A stretch of DNA of 56,661 bases. It comes from an uncultured Dialister sp. Lineage in GTDB: Bacteria; Bacillota; Negativicutes; Veillonellales; Dialisteraceae. Within the stretch, counting starts at the first letter, position 1; each line of letters starts with the position of its first letter. Positions 39,857 to 48,049 of this stretch are shown here, piece by piece. Location: contig UQYL01000008.1 of NCBI GenBank assembly GCA_900545365.1, positions 1 through 56,661 on the forward strand, written 5' to 3'. The notes under the pieces were generated by a model, which saw only the letters and a program-made list of their open reading frames with translations, was not told the DNA's origin and searched no databases. The translations under genes were made by a program, and so were the position numbers.

Positions 39857-40720
39857 TCAGAATTTCTTCCCCGTCAGCATTTCATAGGCTTCTTCATATT
39901 TCGCGATCGTCTTGTCGATGATCTCCTGCGGGAGGCTGTCGCCGGGATGTTCCGTGAGGTAGTCGCGGACGAACTGCTTGTCGTAGGACGGCTGGCTCTT
40001 GCCGGCTTCATAGCCTTCCAGCGGCCAGAAGCGGGAATTGTCGGGCGTGAGCATTTCATCGCCCAGGACGATCTCGCCCGCTTCATTCAGACCGAATTCA
40101 AATTTCGTATCGGCGATGATAATGCCCTTCTCCAGCGCGTAAGCGGCGCACTTATTGTAGAGAGCCAGCGTCAGTTCCGCCAGCTTTTCCATGTATTCCC
40201 TGCCCTTGCCGGGGAAGTACTTCTCTACCCATTCCACGCCTTCTTCCATGGAAATGTTCATGTCATGCTCGCCCACCGGTGCTTTCGTGCTGGGCGTGAA
40301 GATCGGCTCAGGGAGCTTCTGGCATTCTTTCAGCCCTTCCGGGAGAGCGATGCCGCAGACTTTGCCGTCTTTCTGGTAGCCTTCCCAGCCGCTGCCGGTG
40401 ATGTAGCCGCGAACGATGCATTCCACGGGGATCATGTCCAGCTTCTTCGTCTTCATGCTGCGCCCTTCAAATTCCGGGGTCTGGAAAAATTCTGGCATGT
40501 CTTTCGTGTCGATGGAGATCATGTGGTTCGGCACGATGTCCTTCGTGAAATCGAACCAGAATTCAGACATGCGGTTCAGGACTTCCCCTTTCTTCGGAAT
40601 CGGTTCTTTCAGGATGTTGTCAAATGCGGAAATGCGGTCGGTGCACACCATGACGAGGCTGTCGCCCAGATCGTAGAGTTCGCGCACTTTGCCGGATTTA
40701 AACGGTTTGTATTCTTTCAT
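39857..40720 (-). CDS. purC: SAICAR synthetase
   Basis: PurC, 287 residues, condenses CAIR with aspartate. It has KSGKVRELYDLGD, SAFDNILKEPIPKKG, the signature ECIVRGYITGSGW and IADTKFEFG. The start at 40720 (MKEYKPFK) follows GAAGGAG; the longer frame upstream shows no homology. It lies between purE and purF. Confidence 0.96.
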   Translation of the reverse strand: MKEYKPFKSGKVRELYDLGDSLVMVCTDRISAFDNILKEPIPKKGEVLNRMSEFWFDFTKDIVPNHMISIDTKDMPEFFQTPEFEGRSMKTKKLDMIPVECIVRGYITGSGWEGYQKDGKVCGIALPEGLKECQKLPEPIFTPSTKAPVGEHDMNISMEEGVEWVEKYFPGKGREYMEKLAELTLALYNKCAAYALEKGIIIADTKFEFGLNEAGEIVLGDEMLTPDNSRFWPLEGYEAGKSQPSYDKQFVRDYLTEHPGDSLPQEIIDKTIAKYEEAYEMLTGKKF

Positions 40721-40784
40721 GATTTCTCCTTCTGCCTTTCGGCCACACAAACAGAAAATGAAAAACTATTGCAAAAGACGGGGA

Positions 40785-41276
40785 TCATCTGCCCAGCTCT
40801 TTCTGGAGCTTCGCGTCTTTTTCGTAGATCTGCTTCGCCATATCTTCCCGATAGGCTTTGTACTTCTCAGCCAGCGCCGGATCGGATACCGCGCCGATCT
40901 GCACCGCCAGGAGCGCACCGTTCTTCGCGCCGTCCACAGCGACCGTCGCGACAGGCATGCCGGAAGGCATCTGCACGATGGAGAGGAGCGCGTCCAGCCC
41001 GTCCAGCTTCGCGCCGGAAAGCGGGATGCCGATGACCGGCTTTGCCGTGAGGCTCGCTACGACGCCGGGAAGCGCCGCCGCCATGCCCGCGCCGGCGATG
41101 TAGCAGGCCGCGCCTTTTTCTTCTTCCGCCGCGACGAAATCCGCCAGCTTCTGCGGCGTGCGGTGCGCGGAAGCGAGGGCGACATCATAGGACACGCCGA
41201 ATTCATCGAGGATCTCAAAAGCTTTCTTCATGACCGGCAGATCGGAATCACTGCCCATAACAATTGCTGCGTGCAT
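40785..41276 (-). CDS. purE: N5-carboxyaminoimidazole ribonucleotide mutase (PurE)
   Basis: PurE, 163 residues. It has the N-terminal MGSDSDLPVM loop that binds the nucleotide phosphate, SAHRTP with the catalytic His, and IAGAGMAAALPGVVAS. Whether it is the class I mutase (needing PurK) or class II carboxylase is not settled here; no purK is adjacent. The start at 41276 (MHAAIVMG) follows AGGAGG. Confidence 0.95.
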   Translation of the reverse strand: MHAAIVMGSDSDLPVMKKAFEILDEFGVSYDVALASAHRTPQKLADFVAAEEEKGAACYIAGAGMAAALPGVVASLTAKPVIGIPLSGAKLDGLDALLSIVQMPSGMPVATVAVDGAKNGALLAVQIGAVSDPALAEKYKAYREDMAKQIYEKDAKLQKELGR

Positions 41277-41289
41277 ATTTTTCCTCCTT

Positions 41290-42666
41290 TTATTCACCCA
41301 GGAACACAAAACGGATCATGATGAGCACCGCCAGGATGTAGACGATGGGATGGACGTCCCTGCCTCTTCCGGCAACGAGCTTCATCAGCGCGTACGCCAC
41401 GAAGCCGCCGCAGATGCCGTTTGCGATGCTGTAAGTGAACGGCATGAGAACAATCGTCAGGAATGCCGGAAAAACTTCCGTAAAATCAGTGAAATCGATA
41501 TCTTTTACGCCTTCCAGCATAAGCGCCCCCACAAGGATGAGCACCTGCGCCGTCGCGGAGCTCGGAATGAGGCCTACGATCGGAGCCAGCAGGAGAGACG
41601 CCAGGAAGCACACGCCGCAGGTCACGGCGGTGAGCCCCGTGCGGCCGCCCGCGCCGACGCCCGCCACGGATTCGACGAATGCCGTGATGGTGGAAGAGCC
41701 GAGGAGCGAGCCGAAGGATACGCCGCAGGCGTCGCAGAAGAGCGCCTTGCCCATACCGGGGAAATCGCCGGTCTTCGGATTGACGAGGCCCGCTTTCGTC
41801 GCCGCGCCCACCATGGTGCCCATGGAGTCAAAGAGCTCTACAAAGGTAAAGGTAAAAACGATCGTCACGATGCCCATATTGAGAGCGCTCATGATATCGA
41901 GCTGAAGGAAATTGTTGTTGGAAAAATCAGGCAGCATAAAAGGCGTGAAATTTTCCGGCAGATGGGAAACACCCGCCGCGTAGGAGGCGAAAGTCGTCAC
42001 GAAGATGCCGATGAGGATGGCCCCGGGCACATTGCGGCTCATGAGGATGGCCGTGAAGAAAAGGCCGAAGATCGTCACCAGGTGCGCGCCGTCGGTCATG
42101 CTGCCGAGGGCGAAGACCGTATCGTTCGCGCCGGTGGTATAGTGGCCGCCCGCGGAGACCACCGCCTGGAGCACGTCAGGGGCCAGCGCCAGATTGACCG
42201 CCATAAGACCGCTCATTTTGAGGCCGATGATGCAGATGAAGAGGCCGATGCCGACGGTGATGGCCGATTTCAGGGAATTCGGTATCCCTTCAATGATCAT
42301 CTGCCGGATGTGCGTCACCGTGAGCAGGAAGAACACGATGCCGGAAATAAAAACAGCCCCCAGCGCGGTCTGCCACGGCACCTGCATGCCGATACACACG
42401 GTAAAGGCATAGAATGCCAGCAGCCCCACGCCCGGAGCCAGACAAATCGGATAATTGACAAATACGCCCATGGCGATCGTCACGAGGCCGCCGCCGAGGC
42501 AGGTCGCGATGAAGACCGCGTTCGGGTCCATTCCCGCCGCGGAAAGCACGCCGGGCGCGACAAAAAGAATGTACGCCATGGTGATGAACGTGGTGATCCC
42601 CGCCATGATCTCCGTGCGTACCGTCGTCTTCCTTTCGGAAAGCGCAAAAAGTTTTTCTAACATCAT
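41290..42666 (-). CDS. AzgA/PbuG-family nucleobase permease
   Basis: A 458-residue purine permease with about 12 helices and the AzgA-type signatures ITTFITMAYILFVAPGVLS, NYPICLAPGVGLLAFYAF and the GSSTITAFVESVAGVGAGGR segment (read in part) that forms the substrate site. It imports adenine, guanine or hypoxanthine. As the first gene of the purine operon it links base salvage with synthesis. GAAAGGGG lies before the start (ATGATG). Confidence 0.93.
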   Translation of the reverse strand: MMLEKLFALSERKTTVRTEIMAGITTFITMAYILFVAPGVLSAAGMDPNAVFIATCLGGGLVTIAMGVFVNYPICLAPGVGLLAFYAFTVCIGMQVPWQTALGAVFISGIVFFLLTVTHIRQMIIEGIPNSLKSAITVGIGLFICIIGLKMSGLMAVNLALAPDVLQAVVSAGGHYTTGANDTVFALGSMTDGAHLVTIFGLFFTAILMSRNVPGAILIGIFVTTFASYAAGVSHLPENFTPFMLPDFSNNNFLQLDIMSALNMGIVTIVFTFTFVELFDSMGTMVGAATKAGLVNPKTGDFPGMGKALFCDACGVSFGSLLGSSTITAFVESVAGVGAGGRTGLTAVTCGVCFLASLLLAPIVGLIPSSATAQVLILVGALMLEGVKDIDFTDFTEVFPAFLTIVLMPFTYSIANGICGGFVAYALMKLVAGRGRDVHPIVYILAVLIMIRFVFLGE

Positions 42667-42702
42667 GTCCCCTTTCTTCGGACGGCCTCCGCCGGTCCGT
42701 TT

Positions 42703-42763
42703 CTTTTGAAATAAGAAAAGCCGGCGCGATTTCCAAAGGCACAGGCTTGATTTATTTCAAAAG
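42703..42763 (-). promoter_or_regulatory. Purine-operon leader with 12-bp inverted repeat
   Basis: CTTTTGAAATAA (minus strand, 42763-42752) and TTATTTCAAAAG (42714-42703) form a perfect stem around 37 nt that contains an inner AAGCC / GGCTT stem. A second hairpin (CGGAC / GTCCG) lies next to the ribosome binding site. The sequence does not match the purine riboswitch consensus. Confidence 0.6.
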
Positions 42764-42787
42764 TTACATGTATTGACTACCAAGTTT

Positions 42788-42816
42788 ATTGTAAAGTCTG
42801 CCCATATCCTTGTCAA
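42788..42816 (-). promoter_or_regulatory. Purine-operon promoter
   Basis: TTGACA (42816-42811) and TACAAT (42793-42788) with a 17-bp spacer. It is the only strong promoter seen for the eight-gene unit. Confidence 0.85.
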
Positions 42817-42818
42817 CC

Positions 42819-42845
42819 AAAAGGGCCCTGCCGGGGCCCCCTTTT
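42819..42845 (-). terminator. Terminator after dus
   Basis: AAAAGGG-CCC... pairs with GGG...CCCTTTT in a near-perfect GC stem, upstream of the purine promoter and downstream of dus. It is probably bidirectional. Confidence 0.7.
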
Positions 42846-42910
42846 CCGCGGAAATATTGGTTTTTAATGAAGAAATCATGAAATTTCACAAACATCCGAT
42901 TTTTTTCTAA

Positions 42911-43918
42911 TCATTCATGAAAGAGCGGCCCCGTCTCTTCCCGATAGGCCCGGAGAAGCGCGAGAAAAGCCGCTTCCGATTCGGCCCGCATGATCTCCCG
43001 GCGGAGGGCCGTCGCCCTCGGCAGGCCGTGGAAATAATGGCTCGCGTGGGCCCGCATTTCCCGCACGGCGATGTATTCCCCCTTTTCCCGGACGAGCGCT
43101 TTCAGGTGCTCTTCCGCCATGGCGAGGCGTTCTTCCCTCGTAGGCGGCGGCACGGTCTCGCCCCGTTCGAGATAGGCGTTGATCTCCCGGAAGATCCACG
43201 GATTCCCCCACGCGGCCCGGCCCACGGCGACGCCGCAGCAGCCCGTCTCCTCGAGGAGCGCTTTCGCCGACGGCCCGTCCGTCACGTCGCCGTTGCCCCA
43301 CACGGGGATGCGGACGGCGTCCCGCACGCGGCGGATCTCCCGCCAGTCCGCCTTCCCGCTGTAAAATTCTTCCCTCGTCCGCCCGTGGACGGTGACCGCC
43401 GCCGCGCCCGCTTCCTCGGCGGCCTGCGCCAGCTCCGGCGCGCAGAGCGACTCCCTGTTCCAGCCGATGCGCATTTTCACCGTCACCGGGATGGACACCG
43501 CCCGCGTCATGGCGCGGATGATGCGCTCCGCCAGGGGAATGTCTTTCATAAGCGCCGACCCGTCGCCGTTCTTCACGACTTTCAGCATGGGGCAGCCCAT
43601 ATTGACGTCCACGATGTCCGCCCCGGCTTTTTCCGCGGCCTGCGCCGCTTCCGCCATGATATCCGGGTCATTCCCGAAGAGCTGCAGAGCCAGCGGATGT
43701 TCCGCCGGGTCGATCTTCATCATCTCCCAGGTCTTTTCATTTTTGTGATGGAGCCCGCGGGAGCTCACCATCTCCGTCGTAACGAGCGCCGCTCCCATGC
43801 GGCGGGCAATGACGCGGTACGCCAGGTCGCTGACGCCGGCCATCGGCGCGAGCGCGCACCATCCGCCGAGGCGCACGCCGCCGATCATCGGTTTTTCCAT
43901 AAATTCCTCCGTATGCAC
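42911..43918 (-). CDS. dusB: tRNA-dihydrouridine synthase
   Basis: A 335-residue FMN-dependent Dus enzyme. It has LAPMAGVSDLAYR, TTEMVSSRGL, DVNMGCPMLKVVKNGDGSAL (catalytic Cys in NMGCP), VTVHGRTREE and GNGDVTDG, with a C-terminal helical RNA-binding domain. Two starts have ribosome binding sites: GTG at 43918 after AGGAGG, and ATG at 43900 (MEKPMIGG) after GGAGG. The second looks more natural. Confidence 0.95.
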   Translation of the reverse strand: MHTEEFMEKPMIGGVRLGGWCALAPMAGVSDLAYRVIARRMGAALVTTEMVSSRGLHHKNEKTWEMMKIDPAEHPLALQLFGNDPDIMAEAAQAAEKAGADIVDVNMGCPMLKVVKNGDGSALMKDIPLAERIIRAMTRAVSIPVTVKMRIGWNRESLCAPELAQAAEEAGAAAVTVHGRTREEFYSGKADWREIRRVRDAVRIPVWGNGDVTDGPSAKALLEETGCCGVAVGRAAWGNPWIFREINAYLERGETVPPPTREERLAMAEEHLKALVREKGEYIAVREMRAHASHYFHGLPRATALRREIMRAESEAAFLALLRAYREETGPLFHE

Positions 43919-43962
43919 AAATTTCCTCCTATTTTAGCAAAAGAGATTTTCCCGCGCCACAC

Positions 43963-43989
43963 AAAAAGAGCGGCCCCATCGAGCCGCCC
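43963..43989 (-). terminator. Terminator of the M20 carboxypeptidase gene
   Basis: On the minus strand GCGGC and GCCGC around TCGATGGG, followed by TCTTTTTG. Confidence 0.8.
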
Positions 43990-44002
43990 TTCCGCAGGAG
44001 CG

Positions 44003-45349
44003 TTATTTTTTTTCTCCGTACGCCCGGAGGAACGTTTTGAAAAACCGCACCGCCGGTTCGATCACATCGGCCGGCACTTTTTCATCGATCTGGTGCGCTT
44101 CGCCCCATTCCTTCGTGAGGATGCGTCCGCTGAAACGGAAAATATTGCCGCACACGGCGGAATAATTGCGGGAATCCGTCGCGCCGGTCATGACCATGGG
44201 AACCACCGCCGTGTCTTTCCCGTAAACTTCCTTCACGACAGATTCGAGAAGCCGGTATTCTTCGCTCTCCACAGAGCCTTCCGGATGCGGGTCTTCGCCG
44301 AAGGTCACTTTCACTTTCACGCCGTCGGGCATGATGCTCTCCAGATATTTCTTCACCGATTCCACCGTGTCGCCCTGGAGGATGCGGACGCTCATGGTGC
44401 ACTCCGCGTGGGCGGGAAGCACATTCGTCTGGGGACTGCCGGAGGCCTTCGTCACGGCGAGCGTCGTATGGAGGATGGCGTCCAGCTCCCGGTCATCCCT
44501 GGCGAGCGCACAGAGCTCGTCCCACCGGCCTTCCGGATCGGCGTAGATCTCCTTCTTCGCGCCGGTCTGGAGCGGAGCGAGCGCCTGGAGCTGCGCTTTG
44601 GCGAGCGCCGTCAGACGGTACGGCATGGGATGCGCCTCCACCGCCGCCATGGCGCGGGCCACGTCGCCCAGCACCGTGCCGCGGCCGGGCTTGCTGGCGT
44701 GCCCGCCGGGGCCGTCTTTATAGAGGACGAAATCATTGGGCGATTTCTCACCGAGGCTCACCAGCGCCGTATCCAGCGCTTCGCCCCATTCCGCGCCGCG
44801 CTTCACATAGCCCCCTTCGTCGAAGATGCAGCCGATGCGCGCGCCCGCTTCCTCCAGATATTTTCCGGCGAGGATCGAACCTTTCACCGCATCATCGGCC
44901 TGCACTTCCTCATTGTGTCCGAAAGACAGGTAGATATCAAAATCCGGCTCGAAGCCCTCCGCGAGCAGTTCTTCCACCGCCTCGCATTCCGCGATGAGAA
45001 GGGACTTGCAGTCGTTGCTGCCCCGGCCCCATACACAGCCGTCCCGCAGCTCTCCGCCGAAGGGATCGGCCGTCCACTGGTCGAGATTTCCCGGAGGCAC
45101 CACGTCCTGATGCGCCATGAGCAGCACGGGAAGCTTCTTCCCGCCGCTCTTCCAGCGGTACAGCAGGCTGCCGTGGCCGAGGACAGTCTTTTCCATGCGG
45201 CTGTGGATCAGCGGATAGGCCTTCTCCAGAAATGCGTGAATGGCCTCGATCTGCGTCCAGTCCGTACGCGCGTCATTTTCCGTGGAAACGGACGGGATGC
45301 GGACGATCTCCTGCAAATGGGCCGTGTATTTTTCATTCATACCGATCAT
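44003..45349 (-). CDS. M20A carboxypeptidase (CPS1/PM20D1-like)
   Basis: A 448-residue M20 hydrolase, larger than the others in the window because of its long dimerisation domain. Metal ligands lie in LLMAHQDVVP (His), WGRGSNDCKS (Asp), GHNEEV (Glu pair), DEGG and GEAHQIDE (His). The usual D-D-K-G after the bridging Asp reads D-C-K-S here. Relatives hydrolyse N-acyl amino acids or dipeptides. It is monocistronic, with AAAGGAG before the start region at 45349. Confidence 0.9.
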   Translation of the reverse strand: MIGMNEKYTAHLQEIVRIPSVSTENDARTDWTQIEAIHAFLEKAYPLIHSRMEKTVLGHGSLLYRWKSGGKKLPVLLMAHQDVVPPGNLDQWTADPFGGELRDGCVWGRGSNDCKSLLIAECEAVEELLAEGFEPDFDIYLSFGHNEEVQADDAVKGSILAGKYLEEAGARIGCIFDEGGYVKRGAEWGEALDTALVSLGEKSPNDFVLYKDGPGGHASKPGRGTVLGDVARAMAAVEAHPMPYRLTALAKAQLQALAPLQTGAKKEIYADPEGRWDELCALARDDRELDAILHTTLAVTKASGSPQTNVLPAHAECTMSVRILQGDTVESVKKYLESIMPDGVKVKVTFGEDPHPEGSVESEEYRLLESVVKEVYGKDTAVVPMVMTGATDSRNYSAVCGNIFRFSGRILTKEWGEAHQIDEKVPADVIEPAVRFFKTFLRAYGEKK

Positions 45350-45694
45350 CTCCTTTTTTGATTTTTCCTATTATATCATGGCGGCCCGTCGCCCCGCCGA
45401 AAAGCCCGGCCCCTGAAAAATTTTTCTCTCCGTTCGATTTTTATTTTATCTATTACTCTGTATAAAAAAATTTTTAACTCTATTGTCTTTACAGTTGTCA
45501 AAAAGATTTCCATGTCTGTTGAAACCCGTTCTTTTTCACGATAAACTATACAAATAAAGAATCATTTTCCTGTGCTGATGCGGCGGAGCCGGGACAGCGC
45601 TTTTATTTTTTGTGCGGAACAGAGCCGGGCAGAAATTTCCGATTCCCCGAATGACAGAGCGCCCGCGCGGAAGCGGCGCGAAAGGAGGACTGTC
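45350..45694. other. Divergent intergenic region, AT-rich centre
   Basis: About 45420-45570 is strikingly AT-rich. It contains the C-S lyase promoter (45519-45547) and, on the minus strand, a TTGACA (45503-45498) without a good -10 that may serve the M20 gene. The right-hand part is a GC-rich leader. No gene seen. Confidence 0.55.
45519..45547 (+). promoter_or_regulatory. Promoter of the C-S lyase gene
   Basis: TTGAAA (45519-45524) and TAAACT (45542-45547), 17-bp spacer, leaving a leader of about 140 nt. Confidence 0.6.
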
Positions 45695-46897
45695 ATGTTT
45701 GATTTCGATACGGTCATCGACCGGAAACACACCATGTCCCTGAAGTACGACTTCGCCGACGCGAAAGGACGCCCGCGGGACGCCATCCCTTTCTGGATCG
45801 CCGACATGGACTTCAAGACCGCGCCGTGCGTGACGGACGCGCTCCGCAGACGCCTCGATCACGGCATCATGGGCTATTCCGATATGACAGACGATTATTT
45901 CCGGGCGGTCCATCAGTGGTTCCTCACCCATTTCGGGTGGGACGTGAAAAAAGAATGGCTCATCAAGACGCCGGGCATCGTACCGGCCCTCAATATGGCC
46001 GTGCGGGCCCTCACGAAGCCTGATGACGCCATTCTGATCCAGCCGCCGGTCTATCACTGGTTCGAAGCGGTCATCCGCAATAACGGACGCCGCCTCGTCA
46101 AGAGCCCCCTCATCCGCCGGGGCAAGAAATACAGCATGAACGACCTCGACGACATCGAGCGGAAGATCGTGGAGAACAATGTCTCCCTGAGCATCCTCTG
46201 CTCGCCCCAGAATCCGACGGGCCGCGTGTGGACGCGGGAAGAGCTCGCCCAGTACAGCGCGATCTGCCGCCGCCACAATGTGCACATCATCGTCGATGAG
46301 ATCCACTGTGATTTCACCTATCCCGGCTACGCCCACACCGCCTTCGGCACGCTCGGCGAAGAAGACGCCATGAACGCCGTCATCTGCACGGCGCCCACAA
46401 AGACCTTCAATATCGCCGGGCTCCAGGATTCCAATATCTGGATCCCCAATCCGGCGCTGCGCGAAGCCTTCCTGAAAGAATTTACCGCCTGCGGGTACAC
46501 TCATCCGAATCTGATGGGCCTCATCGCCGGAGAGGCGGCCTACAGCGGCGGACAAGCCTGGCTGGATGAGCTGAAAGCGTATCTGCTGGGCAATCTGGAC
46601 TACGTCCGCAGCTTTCTCAGCGCAAAGCTCCCCCATATCAAGCTGGTCGAGCCGGAAGGCACATACCTGCTGTGGCTGGACTTCCGCTACTACGGCCTGA
46701 CCGCGGCGGCGCTGGAGAAAAAGCTCCTCGAAGACGCCCATCTCTGGGCCGATATGGGCACGGGCTTCGGCTCGGAAGGAAACGGCTACGTGCGCCTCAA
46801 TATCGCCTGTCCCCGGGCCACCCTGGCGAAGGGCATGGAAGGGCTCTACGAAGCGTTCCGCGCGCAGAAGCCCGCCGCCAATCCCTATTTCCTGTAA
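45695..46897 (+). CDS. patB: PatB/MalY-type PLP-dependent C-S lyase (cystathionine beta-lyase)
   Basis: A 400-residue fold-type I aminotransferase-like enzyme. It has IPFWIADMDF and GYSDMTDDY at the N terminus as in MalY/PatB, SPQNPTGRVW, VDEIHCDFTY, and the PLP lysine in TAPTKTFNIAGLQ. It cleaves cystathionine or cysteine conjugates to thiol, pyruvate and ammonia. The start at 45695 follows AAAGGAGG. It is monocistronic. Confidence 0.93.
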   Translation: MFDFDTVIDRKHTMSLKYDFADAKGRPRDAIPFWIADMDFKTAPCVTDALRRRLDHGIMGYSDMTDDYFRAVHQWFLTHFGWDVKKEWLIKTPGIVPALNMAVRALTKPDDAILIQPPVYHWFEAVIRNNGRRLVKSPLIRRGKKYSMNDLDDIERKIVENNVSLSILCSPQNPTGRVWTREELAQYSAICRRHNVHIIVDEIHCDFTYPGYAHTAFGTLGEEDAMNAVICTAPTKTFNIAGLQDSNIWIPNPALREAFLKEFTACGYTHPNLMGLIAGEAAYSGGQAWLDELKAYLLGNLDYVRSFLSAKLPHIKLVEPEGTYLLWLDFRYYGLTAAALEKKLLEDAHLWADMGTGFGSEGNGYVRLNIACPRATLAKGMEGLYEAFRAQKPAANPYFL

Positions 46898-46907
46898 AAG
46901 CGCCATC

Positions 46908-46939
46908 AAAAAAGAGACCATCCCGGTCTCTTTTTTTTT
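46908..46939. terminator. Bidirectional terminator after patB
   Basis: AGAGACC-ATCCC-GGTCTCT with A6 before and T9 after. Confidence 0.9.
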
Positions 46940-46941
46940 GC

Positions 46942-47157
46942 CTATTTTTTGCCGCCCAGCAGATCGGCGAGAAGCGCTTCCGCCTCATCCCGCGCCGCCG
47001 TCTCCCGCGCCGGATCGTCTTCGATGCGGAGAGTCACCGCCTGCCCTTCATGAGCGCCGGGGATCCACGCCGCGGGGAGGACAGCTTCCCGTTCCTCTCC
47101 GTCCTGCAGGACCGCTTTATCCCCTTCTATCCTGTCGAGGAATGCCTTGATCTCCAT
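46942..47157 (-). CDS. DUF3006-family small protein
   Basis: A 71-residue acidic protein. The N-terminal half, MEIKAFLDRIEGDKAVLQDG, ending in VLPAAWIPGAHEGQAVTLRI, is the beta-strand pattern of DUF3006; the rest is helical. These proteins commonly sit beside ComEC-type metallo-hydrolases, as here: its start immediately follows the stop of the MBL lipoprotein gene. The function is unknown. Confidence 0.8.
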   Translation of the reverse strand: MEIKAFLDRIEGDKAVLQDGEEREAVLPAAWIPGAHEGQAVTLRIEDDPARETAARDEAEALLADLLGGKK

Positions 47158-48045
47158 TTATTTTTCCTTCTTTATCGTAAACGACTCACTGCCGTCGGAG
47201 GTGATCGTCACCGTGCCGTCCCGGTCTGTCCGGTAGACGGAAACGCCCGCTTTTTCCAGCGCCGTCAGCGTCTCTTTGTGGGGCAGGCCGTAGCTGTTGC
47301 CCGCCCCGGCGGAAATGACGGCGGCTTTCGGCGACACCGCCCGGAGAAATTCTTTCGACGTGCTCGTCCGGCTGCCGTGGTGCCCCGCTTTGAGCACGTC
47401 GCTTCGAAGCTCCGCGCCGCTCTCGAGGATCGTCCGCTCCTCCGCCTTCTCCGCGTCGCCCGTGAAGAGCATGGAGAATCCGCCGTAAGTGAGCCGCCCC
47501 ACGATGGAATTGTTATTCAGGTCCGGGGTCTTCTTCTTTCCTTCCGTGATGCGCTTCACCGGCCCGGCCACACGGAACTCCACATCTTTGAAGAGGGGGA
47601 TCACGTCCCCCGCTTCCGCCTTATGGAAAGGGATGTTCCGCTCCTTGATCTGCTTCAGATAGGTGCGGTACGTATTCGTCGCCGCCGGTACGGCGCTGTC
47701 CCAGATCTCTCCGATCTCCGCCGCCTGGAAAACGGCGTACATGCCGCCCACGTGATCCGCGTGGGGGTGCGTGATGATGACTTTCGAAAGTTTCTTCACG
47801 CCGTAGTCTTGCAGATACTTTTTCATGTCCGGCCGGTGATCCACATCGCCCGAATCGATGAGCGCCCACTCCCCGTCCTTCGAAAGGAGCATGGCGTCGC
47901 CCTGTCCGATATCGAGAATGCGCACCGTGAGCGCGGAGCCCGCAGGAAGAGCCTCCTGTTTTTTGCCGCCGCAGCCCGATGCGGTGAGCGCCAGCGCCGC
48001 CGCGAGGAAGAGAGCGGCGAGCCATTGAAACAGTTTCTTCATCAT
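47158..48045 (-). CDS. ComEC/Rec2-type metallo-beta-lactamase-fold lipoprotein
   Basis: A 295-residue exported MBL hydrolase. A lipoprotein signal (lipobox LTASGC, C25) is followed by DIGQGDAMLL, the zinc motif ITHPHADHVGGM, TGDAEKAEE (Asp) and KAGHHGSRTS. This is the hydrolase domain of ComEC without its membrane channel. It probably acts on nucleic acid or phosphoesters at the cell surface. It is linked to DUF3006 downstream. Confidence 0.9.
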   Translation of the reverse strand: MMKKLFQWLAALFLAAALALTASGCGGKKQEALPAGSALTVRILDIGQGDAMLLSKDGEWALIDSGDVDHRPDMKKYLQDYGVKKLSKVIITHPHADHVGGMYAVFQAAEIGEIWDSAVPAATNTYRTYLKQIKERNIPFHKAEAGDVIPLFKDVEFRVAGPVKRITEGKKKTPDLNNNSIVGRLTYGGFSMLFTGDAEKAEERTILESGAELRSDVLKAGHHGSRTSTSKEFLRAVSPKAAVISAGAGNSYGLPHKETLTALEKAGVSVYRTDRDGTVTITSDGSESFTIKKEK

Positions 48046-48049
48046 TCCT

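Noticed and set aside
42703..42763. Guanine/adenine riboswitch ahead of the purine permease
   Set aside because: The conserved three-way-junction sequences are absent despite the strong inverted repeat.
42917..45361. About 814-codon plus-strand frame opposite dus and the M20 carboxypeptidase
   Set aside because: Same mirror-frame effect; it crosses a clear intergenic terminator and has no recognisable domain.
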